Shown here: piece after piece, positions 44,295-52,700 of the stretch
Layout of the letters: each line of letters begins with the position of its first letter
Numbering within the stretch: position 1 is the stretch's first letter
Origin: Marinobacter vulgaris
Lineage (GTDB): Bacteria; Pseudomonadota; Gammaproteobacteria; Pseudomonadales; Oleiphilaceae
Direction: 5' to 3'
Assembly (NCBI RefSeq): GCF_003344045.1
Contig: NZ_QFWX01000004.1
Span: forward strand, 62,001-126,000
DNA length: 64,000 nt
The notes under the pieces: generated by a model
Databases searched by the model: none
Seen by the model: only the letters and a program-made list of their open reading frames with translations
What the model was told of the DNA's origin: nothing
Position numbers and translations under genes: made by a program

Positions 44295-45506
44295 ATGGAC
44301 CTGAAAAGCGGATACCCGTTCTGGGCCGTGAAAAATGGACTGATGTTTGCCTTCCCGCAACTGGATACTGACCTGAGTTGCGATGTGGTGGTGATGGGCG
44401 CTGGCATCACCGGCGCGCTGATCGCCGATGAATTGGCAGGTCATGGCCATGATGTTGTCGTAGTCGATCAGCGCGATGTCTGCTGGGGCAGCACCTCCGC
44501 GAGCACTGCCCTGCTGCAGTATGAAATCGACACCCACGCCACAGACCTCGCTAAACGCTACGACCAGGCCTCGGCGCTCCTGGCCTACCAGTCCAGCTTA
44601 CGTGCGATCAGCGAGATCGGCGAGCTGGCGCATGAGGTAGGGGATGTGGATTTCGCGACCAGCGACAGCCTTTACTACGCCAGCAGTTGCGCTGACCTTT
44701 CAGGCCTTGCCGACGAATTTGCCTGGCGGAAACAATACGGCTTTCCGGTTCGCTGGCTGACCCGCGCCGCGCTCAAGGACGAGTTCGGACTGAAGGCGCC
44801 AGCCGCCATCCTCAGTTCGGTCGCCGCCCGGGTTGACCCCTACCGGCTCGCGTCAAGATTGCTTGAAAGGATGCGGCGAAAGGGCGCCCGCGTTTTCGAT
44901 CGCACCGAGGTGGTTTCCATGACGGCGACCGCAGAGTCGGTCGAACTGATCACCGACAGTGGCATGTCGATAACGGCCAAGCATACCGTGGTTGCCAGCG
45001 GCTACGAGTCCCAACACTGGCTGCGCGATCGCGTCGCCAGGAATCTCAGCAGCTACGCCTACATCAGCGATCCCGTTGAGCCGGAGCAGTTGCGCTGGCT
45101 GGCCCATACAATGCTGTGGGAATCGTCGCGGCCCTATCTTTATCTGCGCAGCACCGGCGACGGGCGGCTGTTAGTGGGTGGCGAGGACGATGAGCGCGAC
45201 GTACCGGCACGCCGCGACCGGCTGGTCGATCGTAAGGCAGCGACTTTACAGCGCAAGGTCGCCCGGCTGTTTCCTCGCCTTCAGGCGCCACCGGCATTTG
45301 CCTGGGCTGGTACCTTTGCCGAAACCAGCGACGGGCTGCCGCTGTTTGGTCAACATTCGCAGTATGGGCCACGCGTGCTGTTCGCCCTGGCCTACGGCGG
45401 TAACGGCATAACCTACAGCATGCTCGGCGCCGGCTTGCTAAGGGCTCAGATCGAGGGTCGCCGGCACCCATTGACCGCACTGTTCGGGTTTTCGCGACTG
45501 AGATAA
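44295..45506 (+). CDS. FAD-dependent DAO-family oxidoreductase
   Basis: A 403-residue flavoprotein. The FAD dinucleotide fold VVVMGAGITGALIADELAGHG lies at about residues 30-50, followed by VDQRDVCWGSTSASTALLQYEID, the DAO signature in which GSTSxSTALLQYEID is typical of a subgroup found in stress islands. The C-terminal FAAxGGxGIT segment is ALAYGGNGITYSMLGAGLL. The substrate may be an amino acid or amine but cannot be inferred. The gene is 17 bases after DUF2254 copy B and probably co-transcribed. Confidence 0.85.
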   Translation: MDLKSGYPFWAVKNGLMFAFPQLDTDLSCDVVVMGAGITGALIADELAGHGHDVVVVDQRDVCWGSTSASTALLQYEIDTHATDLAKRYDQASALLAYQSSLRAISEIGELAHEVGDVDFATSDSLYYASSCADLSGLADEFAWRKQYGFPVRWLTRAALKDEFGLKAPAAILSSVAARVDPYRLASRLLERMRRKGARVFDRTEVVSMTATAESVELITDSGMSITAKHTVVASGYESQHWLRDRVARNLSSYAYISDPVEPEQLRWLAHTMLWESSRPYLYLRSTGDGRLLVGGEDDERDVPARRDRLVDRKAATLQRKVARLFPRLQAPPAFAWAGTFAETSDGLPLFGQHSQYGPRVLFALAYGGNGITYSMLGAGLLRAQIEGRRHPLTALFGFSRLR

Positions 45507-45515
45507 ACGTTTCGC

Positions 45516-45547
45516 GATAAACATTCTCTTACCAAATTACAACCGAC
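45516..45547. repeat. Flanking repeat of the duplicated segment, copy A
   Basis: These 32 bases match 47857-47888 at 29 positions. They lie upstream of the matrixin-like gene and mark the left border of a segment duplicated at 47.86-48.69 kb. Confidence 0.7.
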
Positions 45548-45577
45548 TTACCTCGCAACGGTCCGTACGCTGTCGCA

Positions 45578-46345
45578 ATGAGTCAGATCTTGATAACGCG
45601 ACAGCGCCCTGTTCGGTCCGGGCCTATCATAATTGCACTGATGGTGGTCGCCTTTTTGCCATTGCCACTTCCCTTATTCGCCGGAGACCGGGAAAACGGT
45701 TATCGGCTGCTTGAGCTGGACGGTTACAAGGTCAAGTGGGGCGAGCAGACGCTGGGGGTGGGCGCGAGCATTAGCTACGCTTTCGCAGACGAGACGCTCG
45801 AATTCGATAATGCGCGGAATTGTCGGGTCCTGGCGCCGATGAAAGCCCTCTCAGGACAGGATATCCCATTCGAGACACTGGTGCGGGAGACCACCGCTGC
45901 GTTCCGGGTCTGGGAGCGCGCTGCTGATCTGTCATTTCATCGTGTTGCTGCTGCCCGGGATGCGGACATTATTCTCGGGGCACAGGGACAGCCGCGCCGG
46001 CGGGCATTCGCCAATGTGGCCTATTCGCCGGGAGAGAAAGAAGGTGTTCGCAGCATCAGTCAGGCGCTGGTATGCCTGAATCCTGACCAGAAATGGAAGG
46101 TGGGGTTCAATGGGGACGAAGATGTCTATGACATCCGCTATACGCTGGTTCATGAAATCGGCCACGCCATCGGCCTGGACCATCCCGGGCCATCGGGCCA
46201 GGTCATGGGATTTCGCTATACCGAGGCTTTCCCAGAACTGCAGCCGGGAGATCTGCTTGGCATCCGGCGACTCTATGGGCGCGGGACCAATGACGAAAGA
46301 CTCGCCACTGGCCCCGACACTCATCCCTTCAAATCAGCGCTTTGA
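45578..46345 (+). CDS. Matrixin-like zinc metalloprotease, exported
   Basis: A 255-residue protein with an N-terminal hydrophobic signal (residues 15-35, IIIALMVVAFLPLPLPLFAG). The metzincin zinc motif HEIGHAIGLDHPG (HExxHxxGxxH) is at about residue 190, followed by a Met-turn candidate in GQVMGFRY. It belongs with the matrixin/M10 type rather than with serralysins, as no RTX repeats follow. No clear prodomain Cys switch is seen. It probably acts in the periplasm or outside. The stop is six bases from the end of the convergent barrel gene. A deleted trace of a second copy seems to survive near 47.9 kb. Confidence 0.82.
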   Translation: MSQILITRQRPVRSGPIIIALMVVAFLPLPLPLFAGDRENGYRLLELDGYKVKWGEQTLGVGASISYAFADETLEFDNARNCRVLAPMKALSGQDIPFETLVRETTAAFRVWERAADLSFHRVAAARDADIILGAQGQPRRRAFANVAYSPGEKEGVRSISQALVCLNPDQKWKVGFNGDEDVYDIRYTLVHEIGHAIGLDHPGPSGQVMGFRYTEAFPELQPGDLLGIRRLYGRGTNDERLATGPDTHPFKSAL

Positions 46346-47036
46346 TGCTGTTCAGAAGTGGTAACCCAGACCCACTGTATAGGCCCAGATGCCGTCATCC
46401 TGGAAGGCATCGGTCGCCTCGTCGCTGTCGCTGAACAGGAACTGGTATTCGGCCCGCGCGAGGATAAAGGTCCTTGACCGAACGTAGTACTTAATACCCG
46501 TCTCCAGACCCGCGAAGGCACTGTCCTTGACGCCGTCACCGTAAATGCCGCCGAGGCTGGCGCCGACAAAGGGTCGCGCACGATCGTCAAGGAAGTGATG
46601 GTTGAGGTAGCCGCGGGTTGAGCCGTTCCAGAAATCATCCGAAACCCCTTCACCCTCGATATCAGCGAAATTGACGCTTTGGCGGACGCCGGCAACCATT
46701 TTATCGGACAGATACCAACCAAGATCGCCGGTTACGCCGAAGCTGCCGCTATTGAAATCCCGATCGTTAGTGCCGGTTCCTGAGAGGGAGAATTCCCGGT
46801 CGCCCTCTTGAGGTCCGAACTCTGGAGATTGTGCGGATACTGCCAGAGGCAGTGCTCCGAGAAGACAGAATGTGATGGCCGCAGTGTTGAGTCTTTTCAT
46901 GAGAAGTTCCTTTACTCGCTTTTTTCGGATTGCATTCGATAAAGCGCCTTTTTTACCTGGCGCGGACCTTGGCGCGACGGCTACTACGGCGTTCAACCGC
47001 CGCGAACGCACTGCTCAGATTCGGCGATTGGCCATC
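46309..47036 (-). repeat. Segmental duplication, copy A (barrel gene and flanks)
   Basis: This segment from the matrixin 3' end through the barrel gene to its upstream leader matches 47975-48690, with roughly 85-90% identity in coding parts by eye. Shared non-coding words include ACTACGGCGTTCAACCG upstream and TTCAGAAGTGGTA at the 3' end. Confidence 0.85.
46352..46900 (-). CDS. Small outer-membrane beta-barrel protein, copy A
   Basis: A 182-residue exported protein with signal peptide ending AVSA before QSPEFGPQEGDREFSL. The mature chain is a small OmpW/OmpA-like barrel: alternating strands, aromatic girdles, GYLNHHFLDDRARPFVGASL and a terminal GLGYHF ending in Phe. The function is unknown; possibly an outer-membrane stress porin. 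The ATG at 46900 starts the signal peptide. Convergent with the matrixin-like gene. Nearly identical to the gene at 48017-48565. Confidence 0.82.
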   Translation of the reverse strand: MKRLNTAAITFCLLGALPLAVSAQSPEFGPQEGDREFSLSGTGTNDRDFNSGSFGVTGDLGWYLSDKMVAGVRQSVNFADIEGEGVSDDFWNGSTRGYLNHHFLDDRARPFVGASLGGIYGDGVKDSAFAGLETGIKYYVRSRTFILARAEYQFLFSDSDEATDAFQDDGIWAYTVGLGYHF

Positions 47037-47045
47037 TGGCCGTCT

Positions 47046-47059
47046 GTGCGGTACCGCAC
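47046..47059. promoter_or_regulatory. Palindromic stress-region motif, site 4
   Basis: GTGCG-GTAC-CGCAC is perfect and extends by one more pair to TGTGCGGTACCGCACA (47045-47060). It lies 145 bases upstream of barrel gene A on the minus strand. The duplicated copy B has a degenerate version at about 48709-48724. Confidence 0.55.
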
Positions 47060-47134
47060 ATACCAAGCTGGGCATGGCGATAGCGGTCGGGCGTATCGAT
47101 ACGGTTCAGTACGGGGGCCAAATGAAACCTCTGT

Positions 47135-47148
47135 GTCTGATAACGCAC
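47135..47148. promoter_or_regulatory. Palindromic stress-region motif, site 5
   Basis: GTCTG-ATAA-CGCAC has arms matching in three of five pairs, but the flanks (CTGT...ACAG) extend the dyad. It is 117 bases upstream of csbD. Confidence 0.45.
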
Positions 47149-47265
47149 AGACATCCAGCGGGTTAAAAGTGACGATGAGCTGGAAGGTTGCGCACTGCCC
47201 AACACAAAGCGGTGCTTGGCCAACGATGCTAAAAGGAACCGGCCATAAGGCCATAGGAGCGAAAG

Positions 47266-47469
47266 ATGAACAAGGACACCATCGAAGGTAACTGGAAAGA
47301 ACTCAAAGGCAGAGTAAAAGAACAATGGGGAAAGCTGAGTGATGACCGGCTTGACGAGATTGGCGGCCGGCGTGACCAGCTGGCAGGTGAGATTCAGCAG
47401 GCCTACGGCGTTTCCAGAGAAGAAGCCGAAAAGCAGGTCAAGGACTTTGAAAAGGCCTCCAAGCACTGA
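47266..47469 (+). CDS. CsbD/YjbJ family general-stress protein
   Basis: A 67-residue, highly charged helical protein. The NxDxIEGNWKELKGRVKEQWGKL opening and the DQLAGEIQQAYGVSREEAEKQ segment are diagnostic of CsbD/YjbJ. Homologues are among the most strongly induced stress proteins in many bacteria; the biochemical function is unknown. It sits downstream of two palindromic sites in a 365-base gap. Confidence 0.92.
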   Translation: MNKDTIEGNWKELKGRVKEQWGKLSDDRLDEIGGRRDQLAGEIQQAYGVSREEAEKQVKDFEKASKH

Positions 47470-47581
47470 TATCTGAAAGCCTCGACGAGATTACACCCTG
47501 CCTGCAATGTAGTATCGCAGGCAGTCGGAGCATCGATTTTTTTACACGATTGGCACATGAAAGTGACCCGGAGATTAACCC

Positions 47582-47806
47582 ATGAACAAAACCCAGAACG
47601 AAAGTCAGCGAGATGAGCCAAAAGAAAAGGGCGATGCCGATAAACATGGCGGCAAGCAAGGAACCGTGATAGGAGAAATCAACGACGACGCCACGAAGAA
47701 AGACACCGAGAATGAATCAAAGCCAGGCGACGCCAGCAAACATGGCAACAGCAATGGCACCGTTGTCGGCGACATCAATGACGATGCCAAAAAGAAAGAT
47801 AAATGA
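47582..47806 (+). CDS. Small hydrophilic two-repeat protein (74 aa), unknown family
   Basis: Almost no hydrophobic residues. Two copies of a unit of about 21 residues are seen: KHGGKQGTVIGEINDDATKK at about residues 21-40 and KHGNSNGTVVGDINDDAKKK at about 54-73, joined by an acidic/Lys linker. The pattern resembles hydrophilins or disordered stress proteins, but I do not recognise a family. GGAG lies eight bases before the ATG. It lies 112 bases after csbD and may share its promoter. Confidence 0.7.
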   Translation: MNKTQNESQRDEPKEKGDADKHGGKQGTVIGEINDDATKKDTENESKPGDASKHGNSNGTVVGDINDDAKKKDK

Positions 47807-47817
47807 AAGTACGCTAA

Positions 47818-47843
47818 ATCCGGCTGACCGGTTTTAGCCGGAT
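47818..47843 (+). terminator. Hairpin after the two-repeat protein gene
   Basis: ATCCGGCT and AGCCGGAT form an 8-bp perfect stem around a ten-base loop, 11 bases after the stop. No T-tract follows, so termination is uncertain. Confidence 0.45.
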
Positions 47844-47856
47844 CTGAGGGTTCTCA

Positions 47857-47888
47857 GATAAAGATTCTATTACCAAATTACAGCCGAC
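47857..47888. repeat. Flanking repeat of the duplicated segment, copy B
   Basis: Matches 45516-45547 at 29 of 32 positions. In this copy the matrixin-like gene that should follow is replaced by about 86 bases of non-coding sequence (47889-47974) before the shared 3' part resumes. Confidence 0.7.
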
Positions 47889-47974
47889 ATCCGCTACACC
47901 TGAGTCTTGCCCGGGGATCAGGGCGGTATCCGGCGCCCCTGCGGGCGCGGAGCCTATCATCGGCAACTTGCCGA
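47889..47974 (+). pseudogene. Remnant of a deleted matrixin-like gene
   Basis: Where copy A has the 768-base protease gene, copy B has only about 86 bases. The trace GGAGCCTATCAT resembles GGGCCTATCAT near the 5' end of the copy A gene, and TGGCCCCGACAC at 47975 matches its 3' end. This fits an internal deletion after duplication. Confidence 0.45.
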
Positions 47975-48690
47975 TGGCCCCGACACCCTCCCTTCAGGTC
48001 AGCGTTTGAACTCGCTTCAGAAGTGGTAGCCAAGACCTACGGTATAGGCCCAGATTCCATCGTCCTGGAACGCATCAGTAGCGTCATCGGTGTCGTCGAA
48101 CAGGAACTGATACTCAACGCGAGCGAGAATAAAGGTCTTTGATCGAACGTAATACTTCATGCCTGTTTCCAGGCCGGCAAAGGCGCTGTCCTTGACTCCA
48201 TCCCCGTAGATTCCGCCGAGGCTGGCACCAACGAAGGGACGCGCACGATCTTCAAGGAAATGATGGTTGAGGTAGCCACGGGTCGAGCCGTTCCAGAAAT
48301 CCTCCGAGACGCCTTCGCCCTCGATATCGGCGTAATTGATGCTTTGCCGGACGCCGGCAACCATTTTATCGGACAGGTACCAGCCAAGATCGCCGGTTAA
48401 GCCGATGCTGCTGCTGTTGAAGTCCCGGTCGCTACTGCCGGTTCCAGAAAGGGAGAATTCTCTCTCGCCTTCTTGTGGGCCGAACTCCGGGGATTGCGCG
48501 GATACTGCCATGGGCAGCGCGCCGAGAATACAGAAAGTGATTGCCGCAGTGTTGTGTCTGATCATGAGAAGCTCCTTGCTTTCACTGTCCAGATTGAATT
48601 TTCATAACGCGCCATTACTACCTTGGCGCGGACTGTGACGCGACGGATACTACGGCGTTCAACCGTCGCGAGCAGACCCTGAGAATCGGT
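47975..48690 (-). repeat. Segmental duplication, copy B
   Basis: The counterpart of 46309-47036, containing barrel gene B and its leader. The leader shares GACTACGGCGTTCAACCG-type words but has lost the perfect palindrome found in copy A. Confidence 0.85.
48017..48565 (-). CDS. Small outer-membrane beta-barrel protein, copy B
   Basis: 182 residues, nearly identical to the protein encoded at 46352-46900: same signal peptide cleavage (AVSA before QSPEFG), same strands and the terminal GLGYHF. Differences are conservative (GSS for GTN, INYADIEGEGVSEDF for VNFADIEGEGVSDDF), consistent with purifying selection on both copies. Function unknown. The ATG at 48565 has GGAG upstream (GGAGCTTCTC on the opposite reading). 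Confidence 0.82.
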   Translation of the reverse strand: MIRHNTAAITFCILGALPMAVSAQSPEFGPQEGEREFSLSGTGSSDRDFNSSSIGLTGDLGWYLSDKMVAGVRQSINYADIEGEGVSEDFWNGSTRGYLNHHFLEDRARPFVGASLGGIYGDGVKDSAFAGLETGMKYYVRSKTFILARVEYQFLFDDTDDATDAFQDDGIWAYTVGLGYHF

Positions 48691-48754
48691 TTATGACTCC
48701 CGGGTATCTGTACTTTGGCGCACACGGGCTACTGGAGAGCGGACTCATCCAGAA

Positions 48755-49501
48755 TCAGCGCTGTTGCCTGCCAACAGCATCCAGCAGCCGCTGGGCATCC
48801 CGTGGCGCACACGCCTTGTCATCATTGTCGAAATAGCAGAAGACGTCCTTCCCCTCTCGCTCCCAGTTGACAAAGCGTTGGGCGAACCCCGCCAGGGTTC
48901 GCCCGTCATAAGAACCAGTGTAGGCCCGCTCCTCGGGGCCGTGCAAGCGCACGTAGACGAAATCGGCGGTGGCCACGGGCGGCGATCGATACCCCTTGAA
49001 ATCGTAGTAGCACAGGGCGGCGTTGTTTTTCTCAAGAACTTCATAGACCTCGTCACAAAGCCAACTGGTGTCGCGAAACTCGAACGCATAGCGGTGACCG
49101 GCGGGCAACTGATCCAGAAACTCTGTCAGCCTGCTGACATTTACGCGCCACCGCGGTGGCAGCTGAAAAATCAGTGGCCCGAGCTTTGAGCCGAATGGCT
49201 CCACCGCTGCCAGAAACCGGTCCAGCCCTTCGCCGGCGTCCTTGAGTTTCTTCATGTGGGTCAGATAGCGGCTCGCCTTGACGCTGAACAGGAACCCGCC
49301 GGGCGACGCTTCCAGCCATTCTTCAACGGAAGTTTTGGCGGGTAACTGGTAAAAGCTGTTGTTCAGTTCGACGGTATCGAAGCTGCTCGCATATTCGTGC
49401 AATAAGTCCTTTACGCCAAGGCCTTGAGGATAGAAGCTGCCACGCCAGCTATCGAAATTCCATCCCGATGTTCCAATACGAATTCCGCCACTTTTGCTCA
49501 T
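48755..49501 (-). CDS. DUF72 (YecE-like) protein
   Basis: A 248-residue TIM-barrel protein of the DUF72 family: RIGTSGWNFDSWRGSFYP at the N-terminus, SSFDTVELNNSFYQLP, FSVKASRYLTHMKKLKD, FQLPPRWRVNVSRL and a C-terminal YCYFDNDDKACAPRDA-like segment (here DVFCYFDNDDKACAPRDAQ). Biochemical function is not established. GGGAGG lies seven bases before the ATG at 49501. It is divergent from the glucan operon, with 205 bases between starts. Confidence 0.9.
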   Translation of the reverse strand: MSKSGGIRIGTSGWNFDSWRGSFYPQGLGVKDLLHEYASSFDTVELNNSFYQLPAKTSVEEWLEASPGGFLFSVKASRYLTHMKKLKDAGEGLDRFLAAVEPFGSKLGPLIFQLPPRWRVNVSRLTEFLDQLPAGHRYAFEFRDTSWLCDEVYEVLEKNNAALCYYDFKGYRSPPVATADFVYVRLHGPEERAYTGSYDGRTLAGFAQRFVNWEREGKDVFCYFDNDDKACAPRDAQRLLDAVGRQQR

Positions 49502-49616
49502 GGTGCCTCCCGCACTATGTTTTGGCCTCTTTGTCGTCGTGATGAAGAACTCCAACGGTTACAGGCCATTGGTAGTACACCTCATCAGGCGTCTGGTAAT
49601 CAAGGTGCGAACCCGC

Positions 49617-49645
49617 TTGACGGATAGCGCGGTCGCTTATATATG
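49617..49645 (+). promoter_or_regulatory. Sigma-70-type promoter of the glucan/trehalose operon
   Basis: TTGACG (49617-49622), a 17-base spacer and TATATG (49640-49645). Transcription would start near 49652 and leave a 55-base leader before the ATG at 49707. A half-site-like GTGCGAAC lies just upstream at 49606. Confidence 0.6.
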
Positions 49646-49706
49646 TGTAATGAGAGGTCAGCAAGATTGGCCACCTTGTCATCTCATTACGACGCCAAGG
49701 TTACTC

Positions 49707-52700
49707 ATGGACACCCAGGGATCAGGGCCGCGCATTTACAATCTCTTCCCGCTGCTCGCCGGCACCACCGCCGACTGGCAGGCTGAGTTGCCTCGTATCG
49801 CGGGAATGCTTTTCAACTGGGTCTATCTCAATCCTTTCCACTATCCGGGATTCTCCGGAAGCCTCTATGCAGTAAAGGATTACTATGCCCTAAACCCACT
49901 CTTTGATGATGGCAGCGGCTGTTCGTGCGACGAGCAGCTAAGGGCATTCGTCGAGGCATCGGAGCAATCGGGCCTGTCGGTCATGATGGATCTGGTGATC
50001 AATCACACGGCAAAGGATGCCGTCCTGGTAGAGAACCATCCGGACTGGTTCCTTCGCGATGAGAACGGCGAGCTGAAGTCCCCCGCGGCGATTGATCCGG
50101 ACGATGCAAGCCTCGCTACCGTGTGGGGAGATCTGGCCGAGATCGACTATTCAGAACGGCCCGCCCGCGCGGAGATCGTCGCCTACTGGCAGACGCTGGT
50201 GCGCCATTACGTGAGGCTCGGCTTTCGCGGGTTCCGCTGTGACGCTGCTTACAAGGTGCCCGCGGAGGTCTGGAAGGCCATCGTCGGGGCCGCACGTGAC
50301 CAGGATGCCAACACGGTATTCATGGCCGAGACTCTTGGTTGCCGCCCGGAGGAGGTCTACGCCCTCAGCGATGCCGGCTTCGACTACCTTTTCAACAGCG
50401 CCAAATGGTGGGATTTCCGCTCCCCCTGGTTGCTGGAGCAGTACGACGCCTTCCGTCATATCGCGCCCTCCATCGCCTTTCCCGAGAGCCACGATACCGA
50501 GCGGCTCGCCGCCGGGCTTCTGCGCGACGGCGTGCCCGAGGAAAATATCCAGCGGCATTACCGCTTCCAGTATAGCTTTGCCGCCACTTTTTCAGCCGGT
50601 GTGATGTTGCCCATGGGCTTCGAATTCGGCTATCGGCAGCCTCTCGACGTCGTCGAGAGCCGTTCCTGGCTCAAAGAGACCCCTCTCTTTGATATCAGCG
50701 ACTTCATCGCCGAAACCAATCGATGCAAGGCCTCTGTGCCGGCGTTGAATGAGGACGGCAGACAATTTCCCGTGCAGTCTCCCGGATCCGATGCGGTGGT
50801 GCTGGCCCGCCATTCCTCGATGCCCGCAGAGTGGGCGCTGCTGTTTATCAATCCTTTGTCTGGCCGGGAACTACGGCTTTCCATGGACAAACTGGAGCTG
50901 ACACTGGATGCCGGCACCACTGCCGAGGAGATCACCCCCGGGGGCGAGGCGATACGCCTGCGCCCGGATTCGCGTCTTGTGCTTGCGCCGCTGGAGGTGC
51001 GCATCTTTCATGCCTGCGGGGCCTCCGGGGAAGCAGCGCCCGCCCGTACTGTTACCAGCCACAACGTCACCGCCCGTTATCTCGATACGGTGCGCTCCGG
51101 AATCATTACCATCCAGGATGTCTATCCGGAAATCGACTGCGGCAAGTACCCGGTAAAGCGGGAGGTCGGCGACAGTCTCGAGGTCACGGCCACCATATTC
51201 CGGGAGGGGCATGACTGCCTCAACGCCAGCCTGCTCTATCGCCGCCAGGACGAAACCGAATGGCGGGAAGTGTCCATGTCGCGGATCAATCCCGGCCTCG
51301 ACCTTTGGCGCGGCACCCTCCGGCTGGAGGAGAACACCGACTATTTTTACACCATCGAGGCCTCGACCGACCTCTTCGAAACCTGGTGGCAGGAAACCGG
51401 CAAGAAACTGGACGCGGGCCAGGACATCGGCGTCGAGCTTTTAGAAGGCCGGGCCCTGGTGGCGGAAGCCCTGGAACGCACCGCCGGCAATGACCGCCGC
51501 CAGATTTCCCGGGCACTGGCTGACTTCGATAAGGCCGCGGATGATGGTGAGAGGACCGAACTCCTCCGCTCTGCCCTGTTGCGGAGCATTCTCGCACGCT
51601 GGCCGGACCGGACCAGATCGTCCCGGTACGGGCGGGAACTGGAAGTAATCGTCGACCGCGTCCGCGCGCGTTTCGCCAGCTGGTACGAAATATTTCCACG
51701 CTCCCAGGGCGTCGTCGAAGGCCAGAGCGCGACATTCGCCGACTGCGAGCAGCGCCTGCCGGAAATACGGGAGATGGGCTTCGATGTGGTCTACCTGGCA
51801 CCGATCCATCCCATTGGCCACACCAACCGCAAGGGGCCGAACAATACCCTGAATGCCGGCCCGGATGACCCGGGAAGTCCGTATGCCATCGGCTCTGAGG
51901 ATGGTGGACACACCGCCATACATCCTGAACTGGGCACCCTGGAGGATTTTCGCCATTTCGTGCGTGTCGCCAATGATCTGGGCATGGACGTTGCCATGGA
52001 TTTCGCGATCCAGTGTTCACCGGACCATCCCTGGCTGAAGGAATACCCGGAATGGTTTACCGTGCGGCCGGACGGCACCATCAAATATGCTGAAAACCCG
52101 CCCAAGAAATACCAGGACATCGTTAACGTCAATTTCTACGGTGAACATCAGGAGGAATTGTGGCGTGAGCTGCTCAATGTGGTTCTTTTCTGGGTGCAGC
52201 AGGGCGTCAAGACCTTTCGGGTGGATAACCCCCACACCAAACCGGTGCCATTCTGGGAATGGCTGATTCGCGAGGTGCGCCTTCACCACCCCGAGACGAT
52301 TTTCCTTTCTGAAGCCTTTACCCGTCCTCCGATGCTGCAGATGCTGGCCAAGGTTGGATTCAGCCAGTCCTACACCTATTTCACCTGGCGCAACAGCAAA
52401 CAGGAGCTCACGGATTATCTTCAGGAACTGACCGCTACGGAGGTCGGGGAGTACCTGCGCCCCAATTTTTTCGCCAACACTCCCGATATTCTGCCGACAT
52501 TCCTGCAAACCGGGGGAAGACCCGCTTTCAAAATCCGCTTCGTTCTTGCCGCCACCCTCTCCAGCGTTTATGGAATCTACAGCGGCTTCGAGCTCTGCGA
52601 AAACGACGCTGTACCGGGAAAAGAAGAGTATCTGCATTCCGAAAAGTACGAGTACAAAGTCCGGGACTGGGACGCCCCGGGCAATATCCGTGAATACATC

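Larger units (their letters stand above)
46901..47265. other. Divergent regulatory gap between barrel gene A and csbD
   Basis: 365 bases without a convincing gene. It carries two palindromic motif sites (47046 and 47135) and a CGTATCGATACG palindrome at 47092-47103. The first 135 bases belong to the duplicated segment. Confidence 0.55.

Noticed and set aside
48701..48724. Sixth palindromic stress-motif site before barrel gene B
   Set aside because: Only one arm (CGCAC) is intact; it is mentioned as a degenerate copy but not counted as a site.
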